NCBI GenBank assembly: GCA_000310025.1
Contig: FN649726.1
Span: 407,527 to 471,526 of the forward strand
Source of the DNA: Ectocarpus siliculosus
Taxonomy: Eukaryota; Sar; Phaeophyceae; Ectocarpales; Ectocarpaceae
Length of the DNA stretch: 64,000 nt
Reading direction: 5' to 3'
Numbering within the stretch: position 1 is the first letter of the stretch; every line of letters begins with the position of its first letter. This document shows, one piece after another, positions 49,101 to 63,400 of this stretch. Made by a program: the position numbers and the translations under genes. The notes under the pieces are model-generated. The model was given only the letters and a program-made list of their open reading frames with translations. It was not told the origin of the DNA and searched no databases.

Positions 49101-52100
49101 ACTCTCGCTCTTGCCGAACAAGTCATTCCCGCTTGAAACGCTTCGAAACTCTGACGTAACAACAACCATAATGCAACACTACAGGTCAAGCGCAAGCGGC
49201 CCCCTCAGCAAGATTCCAGCAGCGACGACTCCGACAGCGTAACCTCTTCCCTCGTGAAAGGAGACAGTGACTCTAGCTTTCTGCGACGGCGCCCCAAGAA
49301 GAGGAACGCGCACGTTCAGGCCACGGATAAGGGCTGGGACGCCTGGAGAAACAGCATCAAGGTACAGTTTTCGTTGTTGTTGATGATGATGCCGGTTACT
49401 TGTAAATGGTCGGCAAGAAGTTCAACACGACCATCGTCTTTAGAGGAGAGGCATCCCAATGCTTTCTTTTCAGAATAGACGTGTACGGCCAGTGACGATT
49501 ATCCCTGGACGTTGCCGGCCTTGGCTACCACACTGTTGCGCCGGCGATGTATGCTGACCGTACGCCTCTTTTCTATGACGAATTGCGTTCTCCACTTGCC
49601 CGCACACCCAAACTTCCTCGTTCGTTCACGAGCAGGTGCCCCGACGCAGCGAGTCATTGATGGGTCAAACGCTGCAGGCGCCACTACACGTCGAAGCATC
49701 CGCTCAGACGGCCGTGATACCGGACCACGAGCCCGGATTGGGTTTCAGCGGACCGCCGGCAGTGACGGTGGGGGGGTTCGCGCCGCTCCCGCAAGGGCTT
49801 TCGAGAGCAAGTCGAACCAGGTTCGCAATAGTCTTTTCGCTAGCGAGGAACGGTTTTTTTACAAGCCTGTGTCGTGGTTGGGTTCCAAGCCTCCACGTTG
49901 ATCGTTCGTCTCTTCACACACAATGGATGGGTTGGCGGCAAACCTACTTTGCGAGTCTGGCGTCGTAAATTCTTCTGTACCTTTTTTCGACCGGCATACT
50001 TTTTCTCCGTGCCTTTGGCAGGTTGAGTCGGCACGGCTTCACCGATGTCATGAAGGACACGGTAGACTCCTTTGCGCAAACGTCGGGCTTCGACCCCCTT
50101 CGCCGCCAGAATATTCCGATCGACCTCGACCTAGAAGTCACCGACCCCCTGGCCAAGCACGAGGTCACTCTTCAGTTCGCCGCTTTCAGAGGACTTTCAA
50201 GCGGAGGCAGCGGCGGTGACCGCACCGACAACAGCAGCCACCGAAGTGTCGGGGGTGGCGCGGATGTCTGGCACGAGGGAGGCGGGGATATGGTGTCGTC
50301 AATGCCGACGTCGCTATACTTCACGTATCAGTTCTACACGTGCCTTCCGACGAGGACGGAGCGGATGTTGCTAAGGCCGGATGGGCCCAAGGATAGACTA
50401 TACCAGGTACGAATATATATGTTATACAACAAGGGTTTGCTTCACTCGTTGCGGCCCAATTGTTGGTGTTGCTTGGGACAAAATCATCGACCTATTGATG
50501 CTTGATTGTTACGACACCCCTTTCATTCCATTGCCCACTGTTTTCACTCACTTCATATCATGACTACCGCTTCAAACTCAAGTGTGGTCTTCGTTGGGGG
50601 CTATTGTGCCCAAGAATAATGTAGAGCTTCTTCAGACGTTTATTCAATGTCACCGAATACGATGCTTAACCAAGTCGTGCGCGCGATTCATTCGCTGCGG
50701 TTTGTGCTCGGGGCACGCTTCAGGCGGAAGGCGGGGGGGTGTCTCGGCTGAGCATCCTGGTGAGGGACGGTCGCTACGGGAGGGACGAACCTTCTCTGGG
50801 GCTGCGGCACAGCATCGATACAACCATGATGCAGGTGGGACAATGATCAGTTGGGTCAGGTGACACCTATGGCGACGTAAACACCACTAACGTTCTGTCT
50901 CGCTTAGGCAGCCTACATCCACTCTGTGTGTCATGCCATGGCGGTAGCAGGAACCTTTGTACGGTGGGACGTCCCATATCTAGACGAGGATGAGATCAGG
51001 GCGTGGGTTGCATCGTTGGATTGACGTTTTCGGGGGCAAATGACACACTCTTGCGTGTGTCAACGGATTCGAGTTTTTCCGTGGAGGTCGTTATTTCCAT
51101 GGTTTTTTTAGATGCCCCACTTCCACAATTGAAATAGGCCTTGGAGTTTGCAAAAGCGTCTCTGCACACCCCGCGACGAGTGGACTATCCGCTAAGCCTC
51201 TGGCGAGTGCTGGGCACTGGGCAACTTCGTGCTCTACTGGTTAAGTACACAAGATCGACAAGACGTGTAGAATTCGTTTACTCATTGTCTTCCAAGGCTC
51301 AACCGATCTCCCTTCTCCAGGTAACCGTTGCCCACGCCATATTTCGGTACGTGTTTTTGTACGCTTTTCCGTGCGACGTGGCTGGCAGCCTTTTGAGGCC
51401 CACGCCTTCGCGACCTACATGGCCGGCAGCACCTTGTTCGTGGACGTTTGGGATGCGGACGCACTCATGCACATAGGGACTCTTGCGATGCCTCTCCGGG
51501 AACTCATGCGGCAGCAGAAAGGGGTAGTGAAGACGGCAATGGTGAGCAAAATAATCAGGGAACGTTTCAGCAATGAGCGTCGTGAATATTAGATCTGTTG
51601 CAACATCGATGATCGGCATGGAACATAGGGAGAGTTCGCTCTCACTAAAGTACATCCGATGTCCTTGGAGTCCTGTTTGTCAAGTTTCCTAGGACATTTT
51701 CACAAGGTTGAATGGTACTCGTCGGACTCCTTCACTAGTGTCGACATCAGAGTAGGCGCTTCACCCCTTCTCCTCGGAACTCCTCACTTGATAAGCACTA
51801 TTCAGGGTCAAAATGAAGCACAGTATTGTGTGAAATAGTATATTTGGGGGAGGGTATCGACGTCGGTTCATTTTTCTTCCCTCAATAGGGCTTCGTGTCT
51901 CCAGCATCATTAGTCTATGTTCTTGTTTGCCACCCCTTCTTATTGAGAGGCTTTGGTCCTCATCATCGAGTGAAATGAACAGATTGCATTCATCCGGTGT
52001 CGATCCGGCATGAGACGACATTATTGAGTGAAATTCCAGAGTCCACCGAATGAACAGAGTCCACCGATCAGAAGTTGATCTGCCACAGAACTATAGAATT

Positions 52101-54035
52101 CACTTTTGTCACATGATGTAGTGTCCACAACCAACCTCCGTTTTCACGACGTCTAACCGTACGCCTCACATGAGTAACAGCTGACTACCCATGTTCGAAT
52201 GCTTGGCTTCGTATTTCATACCAGATAGAGTGAATACTCACAAGTTTCTGGCAAGTGTTTACACGGTTCCATTCGAACACAGGAGTGAAATTACCATTTT
52301 GTTCTTGTTTCTTTTGTTTCATAAGGACGGATTGTGAATATTTCACTTACAGCTGAATCCACCCGGGATTTGTTCGGGACCTCTTATTCCGTTTTACTCC
52401 AACCACCACACACTATTTCAGGAGCCACAACCCAGCCCCAAACAAAGTGTGAGCAATCCAGATTTACCGAATGAATATTGGTACACACACCGTCCACCGT
52501 TCCTGTTGGTCTGTATATAATTCCCAGGAGTACGAGATAGTGGCTAGTACCGCCGCCGCGGACAATAGCGGGAGCGGGAGTGGCGTGGCTGTGAAGCACG
52601 GGGCTGTGGGGAAAGGTCCTGTTGTAGGGCTGATCCAGGTGAGTCAGTGTAGGCCGTCGACAGCTTATGGAACACATTCCTCGACGATTCCCTGAGAACG
52701 TGAGAGCCCTAAACTTGACTTGAAAGAACAAAAGAGTGAAAATCTGTTGATATTTCGCGTGGACGGATGTGTTGTATTGCACGCAGTAGAGTGAGACATA
52801 TTGCCTGAGAATTGCCTTTTCCCTGTTTGTTTGTCGATGGCAACGCATTGTGATTTGTGAGAGTCCCATACATCATTTTAGAAATCACGTGTAGTTGATC
52901 CTGTGCGGCACTCTTGATCGCTGGTTCGCCGAGCTATCTCTCATAGAGCTGCCATGCAGCTGCTTGAGCACCAATTTCATGCCTCCGTACATTCTCCAGT
53001 TTTCCTTTGGGCGCCACTTCATGCCGAGATTTATCCCAAATTAGTGGTGAAGGTACACCTCGTTCATGAGGGCGGAGTCTCAGGTGTCGTTAATGTTAAC
53101 ATGTTTCGTCATGGCTGTGAACTACAGTACAGCCTGCCTCACTCGAAACAGTCTCGGGAATCTGAGGTTTTTTCTTGTGAAACTGGCCGGGCGGAAGGCA
53201 CACAGGCACGAGCGTGTTCGTAACAACAGCCACAGGCTGCACACTGCACGGTCCAGTTTGGAGGTTCCTTCGAGACCTCTGACCTCTTGATCAAGAAATT
53301 GAAACACGGCTGTGCATGTCTGCCCTGGCGAAAATATCACTGCTGCTAGCAGATCCTCGCCAGCAACTATGGCGAGCCTGGCAAGGGGGGCGATCTCCCC
53401 GCTTCGGGCGCTGTTCCTGGGACCGTGCGCCCCATGCTCTCGGGCTCAAACATTAGCGGTGATTGGCGGATGGCATCGGCAACTGTGGGAGGCGCGCAAG
53501 GGTCGGGACATCGTGGAACACGGCCTCGGCATAAGGTCTTGTTTGACAACAAGTAGTCACGATATTCACAAATGTAATGTCGGTTTTCAAGGAACTCCTA
53601 CTTGTTGATCGCTCATAACTCGCTATATTCTGCATCATGTCGACACGCGTGTACATACTGTAGATAAATATCCAACATTGGGGTTGACGAGTCGACCGAA
53701 TCGATGTCTTCAGCTCAAAACTGATACAGAAAGCATTTACGATTACCAAGGTACAGCTTTGGCCCGATTCAAAACCGAGTAGACCGAACCTGTCTTAGGC
53801 AGACATTTCGCTATGTTTCAGATGTTACCTTAACGCGTGACGAATCTGGTGTCCTATCTGCTACCCTTGAATCATTGTCAAGGTACGAGCACGTCCCCTC
53901 GCGGACACGAATCCGGAGATTTTGAAGTACATGGAGGCTGTTTCTGGCCCTAGTTCCGGCGGCGGAATGGCCATTTCAAGCCTGGGGCGGAGAGGAAGGG
54001 GCGACCCTGACGCCGACAGCATGGGATATGATGAG
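40147..54035 (+). CDS. NPHP4: nephrocystin-4-like protein (N-terminal and middle part)
   Basis: Twenty-two phase-consistent exons: 40147-40934, 41322-41549, 41611-42045, 42363-42482, 42694-42858, 43218-43487, 44512-44712, 44836-44931, 45118-45344, 45901-46030, 46210-46332, 46638-46736, 47465-47574, 48469-48631, 49185-49361, 49636-49820, 50022-50406, 50724-50834, 51389-51541, 52528-52638, 53353-53535 and 53883-54035, about 1,537 aa. Family landmarks in order: IAVVELVATV, YHGSPRNLLF, HLFRPDEIVSAVDVLPG, RRAKIGFHNG, HPLFALVVLIEYT, VTLQFAAF, SLYFTYQFY, LFVDVWDADALMHIG and RPLADTNPEI. NPHP4 is a scaffold of the ciliary transition zone binding NPHP1 and RPGRIP1L. A Ser/Arg-rich extension of about 240 residues precedes the usual start. 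The true start exon is missing. No stop follows exon 22; the frame runs in phase into the EF-hand exons listed next. Less certain are the 42858 donor and 51389 acceptor. Confidence 0.84.
43692..43748. repeat. (AAC/ACC)n triplet tract in intron
   Basis: Imperfect CCA and CAA triplets lie in the NPHP4-like intron between exons ending at 43487 and starting at 44512. Confidence 0.85.
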
Positions 54036-54414
54036 GTGGGTGGGTTCTGTGTCATCCAGATTTCCGCCCTAAAGCAGCATTACCAGAAGAGGGAGTGTGG
54101 TTTTCTTCTGGGATCCCTGGGGGACAGACAACACGGAGGTTCATGGAGTACAGAAGCGTCGTACAGGCGCTGGAGTGAAACCAAACACAGCCAATAACCT
54201 GCTCTAAGTCGACGCAGGCAGCACAAGCCTCCCAGTTTTAAGGGCAGAGTGATGTTCATTTTACGATGGACATTGACGTAGCAGTTGAGTTGATTTGATA
54301 TCACGTGGAATACTGTGTACAAGAAGACGAACGCCCTTACAAAGCGTGCGCCCCGGTGGGTCGTATATTTTCCTGTTTGGTCGGACACTCTTGGGGAATC
54401 TCCACCCGCTAAAG

Positions 54415-57400
54415 CTAATGCTGTTGGTGAGGCGATTCCGAGGATCGGCGAAAGGCAGGGTTTGGTACTCAGGCCCACTGCTCAAACTCCTCGACGTGCC
54501 CGGGCGCAAGCAACTGGAGCAGCGGTTGGTGCGAGCTGTAGAACGTTCGGAAAGGTGAGCGCTAGAAGTGAACCTGGATCCTAGGTGTCGAGTCTGCAGT
54601 GCCTCTGGTTTGAATACCAACCCAAAACATGGTCTGGTGAACGTTGTATCAAGACTACTTTCCATGGAGCTCGGCCGCTTGGGAAAATGGTGACCCACGC
54701 ACCAAGTCAAAATGTCTTCTCGTCAGCAACGGCAAGAGAGCCCTCACGAATGCTCCTACATGTGGTGGTATGGACGCATACAACCTTACTTTGGAGTAGA
54801 ATACGTGGTAGCGGACTCGTTCAGTCGTACCACGTCGTCCTGGCCACATGGTAGTCATCGGGGCGCACACCATCACAGGAGTTGAGACGATGGTTGGTCG
54901 GTGACGCTCGGGTGAGGAAATGCGCTCGAGCTCTAGTCGGGTGCGCTAGGGCCGAGCACTGTAACGGATTCGAAGTTCAGGCATGTTTATTGATTGGTAT
55001 GATGGGCCAGGTATTCTTCTGGCCGGAACTTCTCTTTGCGTCGCTGTCGATGTATACGATGGGCAGAGATGAGTCTCCCGCGCTTGTGCCGGTTCGTTTG
55101 CATTGATCCATTAGGTCTGGTCTTGGCTTAGCGGAGGCTTTCCGAGAAATGGATCAGAACAGGACGGGCGAAATCAGGTACGGCAGAACGAGGATGATCG
55201 GTCGCTCGTTTGAGTTTTGACGAGATATTTCGATGAACGAGCGGCTGAGGTGATATTTTACCGCAGTCTCTCTACTGGTTACTTTTCAGTGCAGGATTGG
55301 CTTGTGCTGACCGTGTCACTTCCGTTGCGGGTTTATGTCGTGTCCACTGATGGCAACAACCCTAGTCCATGCATACGCGGAATCGGAACAAACACAGGTG
55401 TAACGGACAACCTCCCAATTGAAGTGGCGGCAAGGACACGGTATTCCAACAATGAACCCGTCCTGGCTGTTGCATCGCGTGCTCGATGAAAAGGGATCAA
55501 GGATGTTTAGGGTATCTTTCGTTAGTTTCCCATTCACGATCAAGATGTGAAACGAACACGGAGTGAGTGTCGCGGAACCGTGGACTGAATCGTACATCCG
55601 GCCCAATCGTTTGGCACCCCGAAAAACCTGCAGCACACACGAGCTGGAAGAAGTGTTCTGGGGGATGCTTTCGCCCGGAGAGATGGCGAGAGAGCACCTG
55701 AGAGCTTTGGTGAAGGGCATGGATCCGGGCGCAACGGGGAAGATTGGGCTTAGAGAATTGGTGACCTTCGTCAGCGCGAGGCAGGGCGGCGGTGGGGTAG
55801 GAAAAGCAGCGAAAGCCGCCGAGACGGGCCTGAAAAGGTGCGCTTGCAACGTTTTCAACGACAATCACGCCAAGGTTTGGGTCAGATGGAAAAGCTGTTG
55901 CTTTCTTAGGGCCGGATTTTTCATTTTCAAAGTCACAAAAAGATTTAACAGGCAACCAACTTTTACTCCATGACAATTGAGAGAGAATAATGGTGGTAGC
56001 ATACGACGCCCGATGACGACATTCGAGCATCGGAATTGCAAGCGCTCGGGGCAATCTTACCGTTTTTATGTTTCGACCAGTTCTCGTTCGGAGAACTGCA
56101 CAGCATTACCGGCGACCAGTCCTACTGTCTCAGGCCTAGGTCCCTTGCGAAAGGACCACCCCTTAAACAATTTTGGAATGCAGTTTTGAAAGAGAACAAG
56201 GGGGGCGCGTTGACCGTCTTTCCCCTTCTTCCTGCAAAAAATTCCGATTCCGTGTTGCGTCGTTGGCAGAGCTCTTGCTAGGGCGGAGCTCGGGGGCAGC
56301 TCGGTGGAGGAGGCATTTTCCCTTTTGGATAAGAAGGGGACGGATTCCGTCAGCCATGCCGACTTTTGGGAGGTGACTCGGGGTCTAGCAACGCAAACGG
56401 TTTAGTATATACGAAATACGATAGAGTACGGTAAGGGTTTGCTGGTCGTGCAGCCATAAAAATTATAGCCGAGTGCGCCAGCAGAGGTCGACAGCCGAAC
56501 CAGATTCCACGGCACTTTGATGCTTGCTGGCACGCCGCTCTACTGTGTTCCGCCGATAGATGTCAACCCTCGTAGGACCCTGGGTACGAGTAATTTCTAC
56601 GTTTGGTACCTTACTCGTGCAGTGAAACCGTGCCGGGCCTAGAATATCACCGGATCGTAAAACCCGTACAACACTCAACACTATCACATGTGAATCGGTC
56701 ACTGGCTCTTACTCCGACTCGACATAGGCCGTTCGCGACTTGGGAGGCGTGCCGGGGTTGGTGAAGTCGGACCTCGACCCCTTACTCCGGCGTCTTGACA
56801 CGGCCGGCGACGGAAGGGTGTCACTACCTGCTCTCATGCGATGGGCCGAGAGGAAGGTCTTGTCGTCCTCTGCTGTCGAAAACGCGGTAAGCACGTTCGA
56901 AAGCGTGCAAGGAAATACCAATAATATGTTTCTTTGCCCGAAGTCTCGAAGACCTGCGGTCATGAAAAGCAACTTGAAAATAGGTGATGGTCGGGGAAAG
57001 TAGCCCCGACATCTGACACGGAAGGATGGAAGAGGCAAGGTCGCTTAAGTGGCACGACTAAACTGTGCCTGAGGTAGTTATTGGGAATTCTGCTTGTGTC
57101 AAATGCCGAAGAAGACCCGCTAAGTCGCCCGAAACGCGCACGCGGAGCACATAGAACCATCGTGGAAGAAATCGATATCGATCGGGTTTTCATTCTGCCG
57201 GTCATTCCATCAAAAATTGAACTACTTCCCCACACGACATGTCGCAATCTTTGTTGACCGCGGGAACTACCGAAAGTCTGACGTTTGAGGCTAATGATGA
57301 GTGCTTGCCCTGGACATCGCAGGCCCGAAAGAAGATTTTCAAGGCAGAAGCAGTAGCGTTGAGAGACGGACAGAAAGGCGCGGTCCCGATTGAGGAGGCT

Positions 57401-60400
57401 TTCGCGGCAGCCGGAGACCTCTGCGACGCCATCAAGGTAAGCGGCGGCATGAGTAACAAAGAGGCAACAAGAAGAGTGAAACTGACTGACGAGCGTTGAT
57501 CGTTCCGAATCCCCTTCTTCTTGGCTTTTTGGAGACGAAAATAAAAATCAAACACAGCGTTCACTCTTGCTACGCGTTGCTTGAACCTTTTTTGCAGCAC
57601 TACCGACGTAAGTACGTGGTGGTTGAGCACTCTGCTGCCGAAGTACTGTACGCATCGATCTGCGGAAACGCCCAGATGTGTTGATACATGGGAGTATATT
57701 CTTGTTAGACCTTTTTCACCATGTCCCTCCGAATCACTTGGCTCAACTTCGAACCAGGTCCTACGGAACGTGCACCTCACGCCAAGAGAGACGGCGGCCT
57801 TGAGCAGGCGGTGCGAAAAAGCCGGGGGAAGAGGAATCGACGTTCCAGCAGCTCTACTGTTCTTTGGTCGCGACGTTCATTTGCAGTCCAAACCATTAGA
57901 GGACGTTATTGAGCCCAGCGGTAGCGTTGGGAGTCAGGAGAACAGGGAGAGCCAGGGGGAGACATTGCGAGAGAATCTCCAGCAAGCGGAAGACGAGGAG
58001 GAGAGGCTAGCCTCGGAGGTCGAGGTTCGTACGTACGGCAAACACGTAGAATATTTCCATGGTACGAGTCGTTCGTTAGAAACATCTGGCAGCAGATACA
58101 CAAGAGGAGAACGCTGGTATTTGGAGATGTCGTGAGGACTGAACGCGTGCCAAGAGTGAACTAACAACACGTGACGGCGTTGAGAGTACGATGAGTACGG
58201 GTACCTCCCCGTTCCGCAACAGGGACACCTTATTGCCGTGGCTGTACACAACGAAAACGTTCTAACGAAATTTTGGATCTTGTGAACGGGACGAAAAAGC
58301 GTGTTCGCCAGAGTAGCGGTCATAGAAAAAAGCGTCTCCGCTTGCGTGATGAAATGTGCAGCACCGGCAACATCAGCGTTGTGATCATTGCTTCATTTCC
58401 AAGAAGGCCACTTTGTACGTCAGTTTCGCGCGCTGTTGTACGTCAGTTTCGCGCGCTGATTCAGAAGAATCAGTGCGGAGTGAAGAGCACTGGTGAGAGT
58501 CTCCGGTTGATGGAAGCAGGCCTCACTGACCCCAAGTTGAACAGACTACGAAACGCCCGGCGGTAGGGCGTCGACTGCACTTTGTCGACGACCTTGGTGT
58601 GCTGAGTGATGCGCTGAATTGCAGCTTCATGATTGTGCCATGTAAAACACCTACTGGACCTCAACCTCCCTCGCATACCGCTCAAATCTCTTTATCAATT
58701 CCTAAATTGTGAACTGGTCCAGCGAACGCTGAAAAACATTGTGATGAAAGCGGAGAGCATGGGTACGTCACTCGCTGAAGTGTTCGGGGTTTTCGACAAA
58801 GATGGGTCAGGGTTCATCACCGCTGCCGAGCTGGAGGAAGGCCTTCGAGAACTACGGGTGTTCGATGCCGTTCCCAGGGATCAGGTGCATTGGTCTTTCA
58901 TCAAAGTATGGAACATGGGTATTTCAGCTGACAATAATCTTACCAAGCAGTTGGCAAAGACGTACCACAGCTGCATGGTCTTCTTCCAGGCGACACCACT
59001 ATTTAATATTGTACTAACAACGAACCCCACAATTCAAGAACGGTGTGCACGTTAGCGTTCGAGGCTTCCCCGGCCGCCTGCCATTTCCAGGACGAACGCC
59101 TGCTGTAGCGAAAAATATTTTTGGTCCCGAGGGGCATGCCTCCCGTTCACCGGTGGTGTAGCTGCTCGGCCAGTTGAATATCATTCTATTGGAATTTCTG
59201 CCGCTCGGTTCTACCGTTGCACTTCTCGGTGCACCACAGGGACACTCTTGCGAGCAGAGAGGAGTTGGTGCAAGGGTTCTCGCGTTCCCTGCAGTTCTTG
59301 TCGGTGCCCCGTTACAAGAGGAAGACGAATCACGAAACCCACAGCACGCCATTGGTTATCCCTCGTGACGAGTCGCACCTACTCTCGGTCGGCGGAACGC
59401 CCCCCCCGCCAAATGTATAGGTAATTTCCTTGGCCAGGAAGCTCAAAAGCTCTTCCTCCTTCTCCGGCCGAGACAATGGCGTTGACAGCGAACTGGTTGT
59501 TAGCGCGGAGGAGTTCGTGCGCTTTGTCGGCGGCGAGTACGAGGTAACCGAGGCCGCCCAAGGCCGACTTCGCAGAGTCCTGCAGCTCGCGGAGGAGAGG
59601 GAGGGGGTCACCCTGGAGGCTGCGTTCGGGGCCCTTGACAAGGTGTGGATTGTCTTTCGAACTTCAAGTGCTACGTCTCCGCCGATACCAACTCAGTAGA
59701 GTTGGCGCTCTTTCCGCGTTGCGTCTACCACTCACGTTTTCTCCAATATCTCAACCAACAACGCCTTTCAGCTTAGAGCAACCGGCGTGATAGGAAGCAA
59801 TCTCATTAACACCGGTTTTTTCAGGAAACTTCCCCAACGTCTAGAGTCAGGTTCTACTGAAAATCCTTGCGAACTACGAGAATTATTATTTCTGTTATGT
59901 AACACCAAGACGTTTTCACTTGCTGTCTGTCTACTGTAACTGTTGCAAGCCTGCATGCGAAAGTGTGGTACTTTCAAGCTCAGAAAGATGCAACCAAGCA
60001 TAACAAGGCACGCAGTTCGTCTGCTTACCATACCCCCCCACCCCCTCTTTTCCTCCTCGTCCATCTGGATGGAATACCTGGCGACCTCCTCAAATCAACG
60101 ACAGAACGGTACAGGAAGCATTTCCACAGCGGATCTAGAAGAAGGTCTTCGGCAGTTGAAGGTGTTCGACGGAATGTCCAAGGAACAGGCGTCCCTGGCA
60201 ACCAGGCGTTTCGACCAGAACGGGGACGGTGTCATTAGCCTCTCCGACTTCTTGGCCTTCGCCGGAAAGCCGTACTCTGCTAACGATCGGCCTCTGGAGG
60301 CCAAGCTTAGGAGAGTTCTGCTCAAGGCTGAATCGGTACGACGAGTCTTCGGTTCCAGGCAACGGTCTTGGTTGGCTGCATTGTTTGGCGAACGTGCCAA

Positions 60401-63400
60401 TACATGACGGAGCTCTTTTCGAGAAGCTTTTCTTGGGGTATGATTGTGATATCAACGGCGTTAGGCTATTGTTGCTTCAAGCGGCCATGCCGCTAGGTCG
60501 AACATTTCTCAACAGTAAACGCCACGGTAACCGCGCATTTTTCACAACGCTGGCTTCAACTGTGCGTGATGTTCGGTTTCGTGAAGATGGGCGTATCTAT
60601 GGAGGAGGCGTTCAAGCACTTCGACAAGGATGGCTGCGGCTCGATCACCGCACAGGGCTTCTCGACGGGTCTCCAGGAGATGGGCGTTTTCAAGGAATTT
60701 TCGAAGGAGGAGATTGTTGAGGTAAGACGCGAGCCTCTTGCTACTCCGTGGGACAGAGGTGCCTCGCCGCTAGCGCTGCCGGTACCCAACCGCCCCCTGT
60801 TCACTACCTCGGTGAAACACAACCACAGGTAGTTTCCAGCTTCGGCGGCGACGAGGACGGCGCCGTCAGTCTCCCAAAGTTCCTCCGATTCCTGGGAAAG
60901 GAGTACGGAAGAGGTGCCGATGGGAAGAGTGGAGGAGCATGGCCGGGAGCGGGGGGGGGGCGATCTTTGGCTGGGAGGCTACGATTGATCCTCAAGAAGG
61001 TTCGATAAAGAAGCGCCGCTTGTTTCCATTGCACTCTTGAACTGCTAGCCGGAGGATGTCGCGGTGGGAACTGCTGTCAGGAGCGAGTTCTGAATATAAT
61101 TAGGACAGGACCTTGGTGCACCAAGCCCAGGCGTCGGTACGACTTTTTTTTTGCGATCTGATGATGGAAACGGCCGCAATCCTAAACCTTCGAGGCCCCT
61201 CAATTCAGAAACTTCAAGCGGCTAGCGCCCATGCGCATTCGGAGCCCTTGTCCAAAGAACACATTATTACCCGTGGTACGAGCTGAGCAGCTGCGCTCCT
61301 GTTAGTGTTGCGAGCAGTTTCATGCACATCAGTATCCCTCCATTATTCATCGGGTGGCGTTGATTCTGGGTTTACCAAGCTTCGTGCTCAAGACATGACG
61401 TTGGAATGGACCCTCAACCTATCGCGATTACTGCCGAGCAAAGCGGTCGAACAGAACTTCGATGCTCCCAACCTGTACCTTCGGGTAGACCAGTTTCGTC
61501 TCAGAAACTCCGGTCGTTCGCCGTCCTCGTATTTCTACCACAGGCAGTCTACAGTAGCCCGTCTCATCCGTAGATCCATCTCTGACCCAGCGCATTCCCC
61601 TCTTTTCGGGAGAAGAGGCAGCTTGCTTTATGAAATCCCGAACGCCTTGGGTTAGAAAGTCTAGGTATGGACTCCACAGACCATTGTCCAGGAAGCATAG
61701 CACACAAGGCCACACAGATGGCAGCATGGCTGACTGAGGGTTGAACTACTGTGGTGAAAACCGGGACGCTTACCCTTTGTTTCTCGGCGGTTGTGGCTAC
61801 GCGACTTGTCTCAGGCTCACGAGCTCGGAACTCCTCTGTCGGCGTCTTTCGAAGGGTTTGGAGCGGACGGGAGCGGCCGCCTGTCCGTTCAGCAGCTTCA
61901 CGCGGCGCTGAAAGATATCGGACAGTTTCGTTGGACGACTGTGAGTTCTTTCAATCTTGCTGTCGTCGGAGTGTAGAAAGATGGAGATAGATAGATAGAT
62001 AGATGATAGAGAGAGAGAGTAGTGCCAAGTGGGAGGGCGGTTGTCAGCGATTCCAGTCTCATTCTCTACATATGATCCCTTTTCATGTAGGAGTCAAGAT
62101 TTGGGGATACTACGTCGATGGCGAGTAACTAATGGTAGCTGGAACCCCCAACACAAATATATTCCTTGATCAGCATTCAAGTTTGAGCCACAATTAGCAG
62201 ACGAGGACTCAAGTCGAACATGTACAGGGCGGGAAGGCCACAACACAGAGCCCCAAGGGTCGAAGCCTCGGCGTATGAAGACATCCAAATGAAAACCGCT
62301 TTGAACGTAGCCCCAAAGCTCGAGGGGACGGCAGTCCTACCGCAACCTCGCTTGTCGACGCTAGTCTTCAGATTGACCGGGGAGTTTGCTCATTCCTCTC
62401 CTCCCTTTCCGCTCTTTCTCGATTTGATAGCTGGGGGAGGTAAAAGGTTTCATTCGCCTATTGCAGGAAGACGAAGCCGAGGTCGACGCCGCTCGTCGTA
62501 CCTCCTCTTCTGACAGTGAAGTGTTTCTGACCCTGCCGGCTTTAGAAGCGTTTGTCGAGGGTGGCGACGCCTTCCTCGCCCGGAAAGAAAGAGCCGCGCT
62601 GGCCCGGCGACAATCTCAGGAGGTGTTGTTGGCTAAGGAACACGCCGGTGCCGAAGCTGCTGCCGCAAGCCCCACTCAAGCCAGGTCGGGCGCGGCAAGC
62701 GCTTCTCGTACCCGAGCCAACTCGTGGTTCGCAGGAGAAAATACGACTGCCGCCGACGCCGATGGGAGCAGCGGCGCCTACGGCAAGGGAGCCGAGAACG
62801 AGCGGGAGTTGCTGGAACGCTTGAGGGTGGTTCTTGCTAGAGCTGCGGGGAAGGCGAGTCGAGACGGCGAGGACAGTGACGGCTGCGGAGGTGCGAGCCT
62901 GGACGATGACGGGGTGCGGGGGCATCTTGATTCGTTCGACGTCGACGGCGACGGGGTTCTGCGGCCGGAGGAGCTCGTGGCCTCTCTTCGTAGCCTCGGC
63001 GCTAGAGGCGGAGAGTTTCATGGACGGAAGGGGGTCAACGCCATCCTGTCCCTATTCCGCGACGGAACTGAGAGGCCCGCTGCAGGCGCACAAATCGGGG
63101 CGAGTGTCGTGAAGATAGCTTGGTGGTTTGCGGAACAGACCAGTTCAAAGACAGCATCGGCAGGTGCTGCTGCGGAGCATAGCGGTGGTGAGTCCCCCTC
63201 CAATGTCCGGTCGGGCATGCTGAGGGGCGAGCCCGGCGGCGACCGTGTGAGGGCGGAGACAAGCCGAGTCGGGGCCGGAGAAGCGCTCCGACGAGCCGTG
63301 GGGATCGCAGAAGCGAAGGGAACGACAATGGAAAGAACGTTCGCTCGCCTGGACGATGACGGGGACGGTTTCATAACGCTAAGGCAGCTGCTTCGGGGAT

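Noticed and set aside
50909-51024. A candidate exon (AAYIHSVCHAM...) between NPHP4-like exons
   Set aside because: It has an acceptor but runs into a stop with no good donor, and the flanking exons join in phase and match the family without it.
53052-53092. A short candidate exon (VHLVHEGGVS) after the exon ending 52638
   Set aside because: The content fits the family loosely, but its only good donor leaves phase 1 while the next exon needs phase 0.
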